This document shows positions 46,601 to 58,600 of a DNA stretch of 64,000 bases, one piece after another. Location: assembly GCF_902167145.1 (NCBI RefSeq), contig NC_050099.1, positions 242,122,588 to 242,186,587 on the forward strand, given 5' to 3'. The notes beneath the pieces are model-generated. The model was not told the DNA's origin and did not search any database. It saw only the letters and a program-made list of their open reading frames with translations. The position numbers and the translations under genes were made by a program. Source of the stretch: Zea mays. Lineage: Eukaryota > Streptophyta > Magnoliopsida > Poales > Poaceae. Each line of letters starts with the position of its first letter. Within the stretch, counting starts at the first letter, position 1.

Positions 46601-49600
46601 ACCATAGCGAGGGCTGAGGCCACGCAGGAGGTTCAGCACCAAGGTGTGGTCCGCCACCGGCTCGTCGAGATCGCGGAGGGAGTCCGTCAGGCCCTTCATC
46701 TGGCGGCAGTACTCCCCCACGGTGAGTTCCCCCTAGGAGAACTGGTGGAACTGGGCATCGACGTGAAGAGCTCGAGCGTCCCAATTCCCGAGGAATTGTT
46801 CCTCGAGGGCGAGCCACGCCTGATGGTCCGTGTCCGCCTGGTCGCGGATGATGTCCTGGAGCTCGACGGTGATAGTTCCGTGGAGCCAGGAGAGCACCAC
46901 AGTGTCCATCAGGGACTAGGCCGGGGACGGCGAGGTGGCGATGTCGTCAAGGACGTGGTCGTCCAGGGCGTAGCGCCGTAGGGTGAGGCGGACCTACCCT
47001 CTCCAGCGAGGGTAGTGAGAGGACGTCGGGTCCAGAACGATGGACACGAGGGACCGAATGTTGTGAAGTCTGGTGGCCTGTGCGTGGAGGACGGCGATGT
47101 GGTCGGCGTCGAGTCCAGTGGCAAGAGGTGCCTCGGGAGTCATCGGGGGTGTTTTCGGGGCGACCGAAGGTTGCCCGAGAAGACGTTGAGCGATTGCCAT
47201 CTAGGCGGTGAGAGCGGCGCTCATGGCACGCTCTTGTTGCAGGACAATGGTCGCAACGCGCTCGCGGGAAGCCTCCACGATCGCCTGTATGGTAGCGATG
47301 GCGGTGACTAGTGCCGACGAGGTCGACGGGGGGGGGGGGCGGTGGCATCGGCCCACGTAGTGGTTGCGCGGGCGGAGAAGCCCGGTGGGGAACCGCGTCG
47401 CCGCAGCAGCTGTTGTTGCGCAGTGGGAGAGGCGTCGGGAGGGGCCCGAGGCCGAAGATGTAGGGGGCCCCAACGACAGCGAGCTCGCTGTGGGGGCCAT
47501 GGGGAAGAGGGCCGGCGAGGGGGTGCTGGTCGGGGTTGACGCCCAGGGCGGCCGTCGCACCGACGAGGGCAACAAAGTTGGTTGCGCCCATGGGGACGGG
47601 CAGGGAAGGGGCCGCACCCAGGGAGACACCGACCGACGGCAGGCTGGCGGCGCCCGCGCGCAGGCCCGCAGCGACGCGCGCGCCAGGGCCGGCTGCGAGG
47701 CCGACGGCAGAGCCCGCGGGCAGAGCCGCGACGCCGTTCACGCCTTGGCCGGCAGCCAGGCCGACGGCGGCGTCCGCGCTGGGGCCGGTGGCCGCGTCAG
47801 CGCCGGCGAGGTGGCGGCGGCGCCTAGGGTTGCGGCTGGGGCCGGCGGTGCCAGGAGAAGGGGGAGGGAAAGTTGTGGTCGAGCCTGGGGAGGTGGCCGG
47901 TGGCGGCTGGGGGAGAAGGGGAGGGGAAGCTACGGCTGGCCAAGGGGAGGTGGCGGCGGCGGCTGCAGGGAGGGGAGGGAGGCTGGTGTGGCTCTGGTAC
48001 CATGTAGAATAGTGAAAACCCTAACCCTAGAATAGGGTGGGCAGTGTATTAATAGACCAAACAACTGCCTAACCCTAGAATAGGGTGGGCAGTGTATTAA
48101 TAGACCAAACAAGTGGGCCAGGCCCATTACAAGGGACGGGTATCTAACATTTTATAATTTTCTGTTATGCATATACATTATGTCTAGGTACATAGCAAAA
48201 TCTATGTACATAGAAAAGCCAAAAGGACTTATAATTTGAAACGAAAAGAGTAGATAACTATATAGTCATACTAAAGATTCCATACAAAGTAGGACTACTA
48301 TCCTTAGTAGCTGGGAAACGTGAGGGCACTGACCATTCTCGTGGTGCTAACAAAATGGCTTAACTTGGCTAACCCACAGTCACAGAGGTAGGGCATGAGC
48401 TGAGCATCAAGCAAAATATTTCTAGCTTTAATGTTTCCATGGGCAACTGGAGGGGAATATGTCAAGTGCATGTATCTGCACAGGTAAAGATACATGTAAA
48501 AATTCGGAAAGCTAATGTCCGTATAGAATTTCAAAAATCAAAGAGGCGTACATCATCAGTTCCACTCTAACTAATACTACTGAAGTTTGCACTAAGAAAA
48601 AATCCCTATTAATAACCACGTTGTACAAAAGAAATTAGGTGAAAGTAATTTGCTCAGTGTAATTCTTACTCCAGAGCATAGGCAACTCCAAGAGCAATCT
48701 TCATCCGAGCTTTCCATGACAAAGCCATGGATCTTGTGGCTGGTGCAAACAAAATATCATCAAGAGAGCCATTTTCTGCATATTCATATAGAAGTGCACA
48801 ATGTTCAAACTCCACACAATATCCCACGAGCGCACTGATATTGGGGTGTTTTAATCTGGAGACATTCCAAAGCATGTCCATTAATTCATCTTGTTCTGAC
48901 AATGACAGATCTACCATGTCAATCCTCTTGATAGCAAGGAGCTGTGAACATATTGACAATTTTTTTAGTAAAATTATAGAGAATCATGATCTCTAAATCA
49001 GTACTTCAATATTTAGAAAAATCACAAACTTTTCATGTTACTGGACAACAAATTTACGTTAAGACATGAGAACTTATTTCACGAGTGACATATTACACTA
49101 CAAATTCCATCCTCCTTGTGCCTCAAAGGTAAATCTTACCGAGACTCAAAGACATTAATAAAAAGAAAAGCATGTATTTCCTCCCCTCACAGCAACCCCT
49201 CTCATCACAACCTTTCTTTAGTCAGAGGATACCTCCCCCGACCTGCTTATACTTTTTTTCTAAACGCCGACCTGCTTATACCTGATGTCCACTATCCAAC
49301 ACAACCGGATAGGTAAACAAAAGCTTGTTACTCATGCAAGCAGTAAATAGGAATTCCCATAACAAGATATTAGAGTTATTGTTCTCCTATTGTAATGGGC
49401 TGGCTTTGTGTAATGGGTATAGGCCCAACTGTTCTATATAAATATATCTTCCAATTCTAATTAGGATTAGGGTTTCCAACATGGTATCTAGCTAGGTCTC
49501 TTTTTTCCCACCTCCTCTCCCCAGCTGCCACCTCTAGTGTCACGTTACCGTCGTCGCCACAGGCCCATGGCCCTCGGCCAGCCTTCCCCTGGCGCCGACC

Positions 49601-52600
49601 CTTTCCTCTTAGCACCAGGCGCAGGCGTCCTCGCCGGAGCCGCCCCTACTCCCGACACCTCCCCTGCTCGCGCCCCCACCCCAGAGCCACGTCGAGCGCC
49701 GCTGCCTCCCCTGCAGCCCTTTTGCCGGAGCCACGTCGGACGTCGCGCTGTTGCCCGTGGCTGCCTCCCCTCTTCTCGTCACGGGCGTGGCCTCCCATGG
49801 TCTGCATGCGACCGCCCTCCACCTCCTCTGCACGGAGGCAGCAGTCGCCGGCTCTAGCCTGGCCCCCGCCGGCAACAACCCGACCCTCGACGCCACACCC
49901 ACGGCGGCCCCCTTCCTCTTCTCTGTCGATGCTACCACCTTCCTCGTGCCCGCCTCCCATACCAACGCCCTCCATGGCTTCCCGGCCTCCTGTGTCGCTG
50001 TGCCTCTCCCGCCACCGGGCCCTTGCGCGCCTGCGTCGTCGTCCGGCCACTATACGCTCGCCTTCACCGCGACGGTCGTGCGTCCCCCTGCTCCTGCGGG
50101 TGCCTGTCCCCCTCCACAATCTCTCGCGATTCCCTGCCATGGCATAGCCATGCGCGCCCTTACCAACGCCGCACCTTCTCTGCACGGCGTGTCGCTCGCC
50201 ACCACGCAACCCACTCCCCATTGTGTGCCCTTTGCTGTCACACAGCCCTCTAGTGTGGTTGGCGCATCGCTCGCCGTCAACGGCCCTCTCCCTTTTCCAG
50301 CGCCAACGCGGGTTCCTACGCAAGCTTCCGTCGCACGCTCGACGCCCGTCCTCCGCTCTGTCGCGGTTCCTCTGCCTCCTACTGTGTGTGTCTCCCTTCA
50401 TGATGGTCTGCTTCTCGGAGCCACTTTCGTGGCATTTGATCAGGTCCTGTACCCTGTACTCTGTGAGTACGTCGAGCTTTACCCTCGGGAGGGGCACCAC
50501 GCTTACTGTTTTTGTCCCCCATCACCGTGATTGTCTCCATGACGATCGAGACCCTATCTTCTTCCCCGCCCATGGTTGTCGTAAGCATGTACATTGTCGT
50601 CCCCAACACCCCTTCTAGTGGCTCTATGGGGGTGTCCCCGATGGCTCTCTCGTCCTTCCCCATATCATCGCGGCCTCTTCCTCCCACCGACTGGGTCGCT
50701 AACTCCATCGCTCGTTCCATACCACTCCCGATCCCAGAGCTATCTCTCTACCTCATCCCCATAATCCCACCTCTCCTTCATCATTGTCGGTAATGGGTCG
50801 ACTCTGCTTGTCACCTCCGTCGGTGTCACGGTCCTTCTGGGTCCCTTGTACCTCAACAACATCCTTGTTGTCCCCAACATCATCCAGAACCTTCTATCAG
50901 TCTGTTGCTTTACTACCGACAACTGCTGCTCTATGGAGTTTGATCCCTAGGGGCTCACCATTCGGGATCTTTCCACTCATGTTGTAGTTGCTCGATGCGA
51001 CAGCTCTTGCCCCTTATATCACCGAAGAAGATGGTAGTGATAGGAGAGATCAGACACAAGATCACCTAGGAGAATCTGATTCAGCGGTATTAGATGAAGA
51101 ATATTCTCACTCTATTCCAATAACAGATCAGGGTTACAATATATACACAAACCCTAAAGGGCTAATGGGTAGGCCATACAAGGCTCATAACACGCATACA
51201 GCCATAAAGGAGGTTGTCTAACACCCACCAACCCACACTCATACAGCCATACTAGGCCCATACAGAATCTTTAACTCATGATGATGTTTGTGTATTATAA
51301 ATTGTATATACTATATAAGTCCAGAAACAGATAGGCGACTAGCTCAACTAGGCTCGATTAGTCGGTCTAGTCAACGACTAATCGACTAGTCGGTAGTTAT
51401 CGACTAGGTGACTTAAAAACATTGGTTTAACTTACACAATTTGTCTTATCCCCACAGGTCGAGTTTTTTTAGTTTAACATAACTGATGGCACACTTCAGC
51501 TATTAGGGGTCTGAAGTGCATGTTGTAGAAATCCTCCTAAGATCAAGTGACAATTAATAATACTATTTTCCAACAAGGATACTACAGAAGACAACGATAT
51601 ATGTATATTTATTATCAAACTACCATACCTGGCCATCAGAAAATTCACCTCTGTAAACTCGACCAGTGAGACCTTCACCAATAAAACATTCTTCATTGAA
51701 GTCCTTGGTAGCCGCTAGAATGTCTGCAGCTGGAAACTGTTTTGCAGTTAGAAGTTTTTTAGATGCCTTGAACCAACTTTTTATTTTGGGAACTCTTTCA
51801 GATGTAATGCCATTACTAGAGGAAGTATCACTGCCAATCAATAGAGAACTCCAAGAGTACAAGACCTCATTCGCTGTAGGGACTGTAAAATGGAAAATAT
51901 GAGTTTTGATGTGAAATAATCTTAGTCTCCTGTAAATAAGGAACACAGCATCAAATAATGAAAAGCAGACATCAGTACATGGATACATTTAACAAATGTG
52001 CCTTGAAAATAACAAACAGTTCAGGTTTTATGATGAGTCCTAGATTTACAGTTGGAATCCTAGATTTGTAATGAAAATAAAATAGAAGTCTAGCTATCGG
52101 TACGAATGCATGAAATTTTTATGCTTGAATAATTTAAAGTCCCATGTGTACCTGTTTCCATATTGGCTGGTAAAGTCTTGGCATGGTTAGAGGTGCTCTT
52201 GGGGCTGCATGAACAGCTTTTTCGACTTCTCAGAACCAATCCAACAACGAGGAGTACAAATACTGTACATGTGGCACTAGCCATTGCAGCAGCTGTCACT
52301 CGAGAGTGTGACTTCCTATGGTGACTATTATTTTGCAGAGAAGAATACCCAAAAGAAGGCTTTGGAGATTTTGGCCTTCGCTTTGGTTTCTGCTGAGCTG
52401 CTAGTGGAGATGGAGATGGAGATGGAGATTGAAGTGGAGGTGGAGGCAAAGATTGAGGTGGAGCTGCAGGGGTCTTCCTAGTAAATGACGAGGATGCAAG
52501 TTTGAATCCAGGTTGAAATTGGTTTCCATCAATCCTGGAATGTCAGCCACAAAGTTAACCATTTATTTAGCTAGATATGAAGCCAAGACACAGAGAGAGG

Positions 52601-55600
52601 CAGATAGTAGGGGGACGGGAGCAAAGTATAGCATAATTCAACACCTCAGCTCAGGAATGGACTGAAATGTTCCAGGAACATAGCCACTGAAGTGATTATT
52701 TTCAATATTGCTGTGTAAAAAAAATTTGATCGTCATAATCAAGAGTTAAGATGCATAAAATATAGGAAAATATGTTTAAGCAACAAATCTAGTCAGATTT
52801 CTTACAGGGATGACAATGGAAGGCCTGCTAACAAAATCACAGATCCTGTGAACTCGTTATGCTGTAGATAACTGAAAATGCAAAAACAAGAAAACCTATA
52901 TTCAAACAGGTGTTGGATCCATGTGCGTGAAATAGCTGGCTCCAAAGGCAGGTCGGTCTTACAGATAGCGAAGACTAGTCAATGAGCTAAACGATCTTGG
53001 TAGGTCACTATTGAAAGCATTGAATGACAGATCCCTGAAAAAGGGTGGAGGATAAACTTCGCATGAGTCAATAAAGATCAAATAAATTCGGGACATTTTT
53101 ATTTGCAAGGATGGTCCGGATAGGAGAATATCATGAAGGGTGGAAACAAACTGCTCAAGTATCGAAATGTTCACTTTTTGTCTTTTTCAATAAACAAAAA
53201 TGAACTGGTTCCATGGAACGGACAGGTGGAGGCTTGTTTGAAGGAAGCCAGAACAGATCTTAACCAAAAGAAAAGGAAAACGTGCAGACATTTAAGACAG
53301 CTTACTGAGCACAACATTTTTCTACATGATAGGAACAAAGCACATCAAACCACCCATTGCGAATGATAGAAAGTATCATCTAGCCATCAGTCAGATGCAA
53401 GGAAACATGTATGGGCACAACTGAGTAACCGCAACGACCATATCCACAAATGTATTTGATGAATAAAAGCTAGCAAATGAATCTGTAGACACTAATGTGC
53501 TGCTGAAGTTTCTACTGTAGATGCATACATTAAGGTCTTGTTTGGATGTCCATGTATTCACATCAATCCATATGTACTGGAGTGAATTTAAACTAAATTC
53601 AACATCAAAACAACTCTAATACACATGGATTGAAGTCAATACATGAATATCCAAACAAGCCCTAAGGGAAGAATTTCCTTGTCTTATTGCACATGTTATA
53701 TTAATGGACATCAAAGTGGGATAAAAAATCACTTCCAAGTGGAAAAATTACAGAGTTATTAAGATGAGCAAACCTACATCGTTTCTAAGCTATCCATATT
53801 AACAAAAACATCACCAATTACTCCAGAGAGTTTATTGTAGCTAAAGTTCCTGCGACAAAAAGTTACAGATCGGTCAGTTAATTGTACAACCAGATTAGAG
53901 AATGTGAAACACTCCATTCCAAAAAATATATATAGACTCACAAATATTTCAGGGAGCGCAACCAGGGTAATGATGATGGTATATTTCCTTCAAACTTGTT
54001 GGCTGCCAGATTTCTGCAAGAGAACAGACATAGGCGCATTTATATTTTAAATATTGAGCCAGTTAAAGGTGATATCCAAAGAAGGGAAAATGGACATACA
54101 AGTATTCAACATTTGGGGGCAAAGTGGACGGGATTTCGCCAGCAATGTTATTGAAGCTCATGTCCCTATCATCAACATGAGAAGAAAAGCACCACAAACT
54201 AAATTGAATCAGGAATGGTGAGGTCAAAACCAGCTAGAATAGTACAGAAACTTGGCAATTAGAAGCTCACAGCTTTTTCAATGACTGAAACTTGAGCAGG
54301 TCTGGGCCAAGCCATCCACCAACTCCGAGCCCACTAATATTTCTGCAAGTCAGTAGCATTGCAAATTACAAAGCCAGTTGATCAGCTTTGTATTAATTTG
54401 TAAGCAAAAACGAACCAATAAGTTAATGAAGTATTTAAGAATTACATTGCAACAATGGATGGTCCCTTGCAAAAGACGCCTCGCCAGTGTTTACTCCCAC
54501 CACCCTCACCACATGGGTCACCGCCCTGGAATGTCCAACCAGAAAGTTGCCACGGCGACTCCAATGTGTGATATAACCCCAAAAGTCCTAACGCTGAGAA
54601 GTAGCAAAAACAATGTAACAAAATAAGCACAATACAAAATATCTTAAAACCTATTGATTACAAAGTTCCAACTTCAGAGCACCGAAAACACAGAGAGGCA
54701 ACAGATGTTCATCGCTGAAAACAAAGGGAGACAATAGATTTTCATTCCATGATGGCATTGGGCAAAGGAAAGAAGCATAGTATTATTCTGTACCACAGGA
54801 CAAAGGTTAAACGCACGACCACTATCAATCCCAGAGGCGGAGCCACGGGGTGGGCAAAGGGGGTCATGGCCCCACCTCAATTTTTTGTCTTTTATATATA
54901 TACATTGAATATGATGCGAATTGAAAAAAAAGTAAGTATATGAAGACAAAACTGCAGCACACATCCATCATCCTGCCCAACAATCTAACTCCACAACTCG
55001 CTAAAACAGCCCAATTCTGCTTCTATTATGTTACCGTTGTAATCAACACAAGGTAGGAGCACTCAACCCCGTCGTCACCAACCTCTTGTTGTGCTCGCCC
55101 TGACTTTGTCGCCTGCCCCCTTCTGCGCTCGTTCGCCCCAATGTCGCGGCCACACCGCCCCTTCTGCGCTCACCCGCTCTGTCGCCGCACCAACGCCGCT
55201 GCCGCCCATCCACGTCCATCCCCCTTTGCCTGCGCTCACACGCCCGCGTGATTCCATCATTCAGTCGTCGTAACATCGACATGTAGCTTTTTCTTGTTCA
55301 TATTTTTTATCTTCTTTCAAATTCTAATTTCTACTGTATGATCACTAGTTTCTATATGCAATGTTACATCTGTTTTACGGTCTTATCTAGATGTCTTGTG
55401 ATTTTGTTTGGCCCTGTTGGATTGATCTCCACCAAGATGGGCCCAACGGACATCTTGGGCCTTTTGATCGCGCCCTGATCGGGGGCGCCCAACCCTATAT
55501 GGTTGGTGGGCCCCTGTCACACTGCGCTATAAATAAAAGGGTGGGGGCCGGCGGCTCGGATAACGTGTTTCGCTAGAGCCGTACTCCCCACCGACAAAAC

Positions 55601-58600
55601 TCTAACACCGATCTGAGAGGGTGCGCAGCCAGTGACGGGAAGACACCGCCGTTCATCGCCGTCGACAACCTCGCTGCATCAACCTTCATCAACGAACCTG
55701 ATGGCGGATGGATCTACATCCTCCAACACGCCTGCGCTTCCCAATGACGGTAACAATCTAATACTGTTTGTTCTAGAAATTAAGAACCCGAAATTACTCA
55801 ATAGAATATAGATTACCCCACTGATCTACTCCTAGAGATCCTGTAAATCTTAACAATGGTACCAGAGCCTGGACTAGATGTAGATCCAGTGCGGGGAAAG
55901 AAAAGATGTTCGATGGAAATCGAAGAAAGAACAAATCTATTTTGTGAATGGATTCACACAGAAAAGAATCACGCCCTACCGTGTACACTGCTGGCCATGC
56001 GGCTGAGAGAGAGCGTCTGCGTTGTTTCGGCCATGGTGGCCTGAACGCCGGTCGGGCTGTACGTTACCTATCCCCGCCTAGCTCGAGCCGCCGCGCAGGC
56101 CATGGGCATGCCGCAGCCGCTGCGCAGGCCGAAACGGATGCATGTAGAGAGCAACGGCCGCGTGAAGAACGCGGCGTCCGCTTCTACTGCATGCTCCTGT
56201 TTTGAGAATGAAGAAAAGATACACACGAAGGTGCATGGCGGCTGGGGATAGGAATGCAAAATATGCGTTAGGGTTTTTGGCGCTGTGGGCCTAATATATC
56301 ACATACCTACTCTATAGAAAAGTGAAAGTAAATGAAAAGTGCGTGCAGTACAACCTAGCACCCCAGGCGGTAGCGTGTGCATAGGCCATATCCCTGCCTG
56401 CTCCCGTGAACGAAAAAGCATGGCTGATGGAACATTGCCTGCTCTCATGAGGAGCGTACAGTAAAAAGTCTCTTTTTTTAACGTTGCATGAGAGAATGTG
56501 CCCAATTTTTGGGCTGGACACGGGAATAGTAAAGCTAAAGAAAGTTGTAAGAAAAAAAACAGTAAACAATTTTAATTTCAGAAGCTATTATTTAATTATT
56601 AATGATCTATCTCTATTCAAATTTGAACCAACGAGATAATTTGATTAGAGAATAGAAAAGTATTTGTTTTATGCTTCTGAATAAAAGTTTTATTAACGTT
56701 TCCGCTGCGTATTTAAAGTTATTATTTTCATTATTAAATTCGAACCAACGGGAGAATTTAATTTTGAAAAATGGATATGATTTTCATATTATTATAGTAT
56801 TGTTATTATTCTGACCAACGTTGATTAATAGCAATATTATAATATTATAGTGTCCTTTTTTACATTAATTCTATTTTTGCCCACCGGTGATGTAGAATTA
56901 ATATAAACTGGATAAATTTGTATGCTTTAAATTTTGTTGGAACTGAAGCATGCAATTAATGTAATTTGTTCTCATTTACATGAATTGTAATTTCAGGAGG
57001 ATACTCCTTGATGGGGTTTATTAAAGATATTCCACCCCTAAAAGGAGATAATTATACAAAATGGAAGAAAAAGATTGACCTAGCCTTCGTTTTGGCTGAG
57101 GTGGACTGGGTAGTAACCACACCGTGTCCCACTGAGCCTGTGGCACCAGTGAGAGAGACAGATGAGGCTGAGTCTGCTTGGCAGACCAGACAGAGGGACC
57201 ATGCTCCCAAACAGATGGCTTATGATCTTGAACATAGAAAGTGGGTTATTGCCAACAAAAAGTGCATGGCAGTGCTAAAGAATACAGTTGAGCCTTCTAT
57301 TGCGGGCTCAATTCCAGAATGTGACACTGTCACAGAATACCTTGATAGAATAAAGGGTCAGTTCTATGGCTCTTCAAAGACATATGCAACTCAGCTGATA
57401 AAGCAGATGATGATAGAGAGGTATTCTGGAGGAGGCAATGGCACTGGCATAAGAGAGCACATACTAAAGATGAGTCATATGAACTCAAAGCCTAAACCAA
57501 TGGATCTGCATGTTAAGGATGAATTCCTTGTCCATTTGATTTTTGTTTCATTGCCAAAAGAGTTCGACACCTTTGTTGTCAACTACAACATTCAACCCGA
57601 GAAGTGGGATCTTGATCGTTGTATGGCTATGTGTGTGCAAGAAGAGGAGAGAATAAAAGCCGCCAATGGTGGCACTCTCCACTATGTTAAAGATAATAAG
57701 AAAAGAAATTTTAATGCTAATGCCAACTCTCCCGCAAAAGCAAAGGGAAAGGCTCCTCAGCACCATCAGCCTCAACAGAAAAAGTTTATGGTAAACAAAG
57801 ATCAATGTCTCCACTGTAAGAAGACAGGACATTACAAGAAAGACTGTCCTGAATTCTTAAAATCTATCATGGCAAAGAATGGTGAGAACATTATTACATT
57901 CATTAATGAATCCCTGTATGTACAATATTCAAAATCTACTTGGTGGATTGACTCAGGGGCAACTATCCACGTTGCTAATTCTTTACAGTGATTCCGTTCG
58001 ACGAGGACTATGCAAAGAAAAGAAAGACACATTAAAGTTGCAAATGGAGTGCAAGCAGATGTTGAAGCGGTTGGCGACCTTCCTCTAGAGCTTGCTAATG
58101 GCTTCATACTTGTACTTAGAGATGTTCTTTATGTTCCCTCTTTACAGAGGAATTTGATTAGTGTCTCATGTTTGGACAATAATGGTTTTGATTGTCATTT
58201 TGGAGATGGCATATGTGAGATATTTCATAATAAAGAAAGTGTTGGTCTTGCTTTTCAAAAGGAAGATCTTTATTTGTTATCGCTTCATGAAAATGTGAAT
58301 TCTGTGAGCGTTATGAATGAAAATGTATCCTCGTCACTGAATGAAAACAGAAAACGAAAGAGAACTCATGATGAATCATCGAAATTATGGCACTGTCGTT
58401 TAGGCCATATTTCGAGGGGGAGAATAGAGAGACTAGTTAAGAATGATATTCTTCCTCCATTAGAGTTCTCATACTTAGAACAATGCAGAGAATGCATTAA
58501 AGGAAAGTATGCAAAGAAAATTAAAAAGAACGCCAAACGAAGCACAGGAATTCTACAGATAATCCACACAGATATATGTGGTCCATTTCCTATGAAAAGT

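Larger units (their letters stand above)
41696..48149 (-). mobile_element. Copia element B in SRF intron 13, hosting a hAT element
   Basis: LTRs of 147 bp at 41696-41842 (3', termini mutated) and 48003-48149 (5'), primer site TGGTACCAGAGCC at 47990-48002 on -, and a purine tract that is a 23-G run. Flanking TTTTC / TTTTA suggests an imperfect target duplication. Gag, protease, integrase, RT and RNase H are on -, in the same orientation as SRF, all with frameshifts. It contains a hAT at 44388-45267. Confidence 0.92.

Noticed and set aside
47364..48035. Ala/Gly/Arg-rich frames on + near 47.4-48.0 kb
   Set aside because: Antisense of the GC-rich leader of element B gag.
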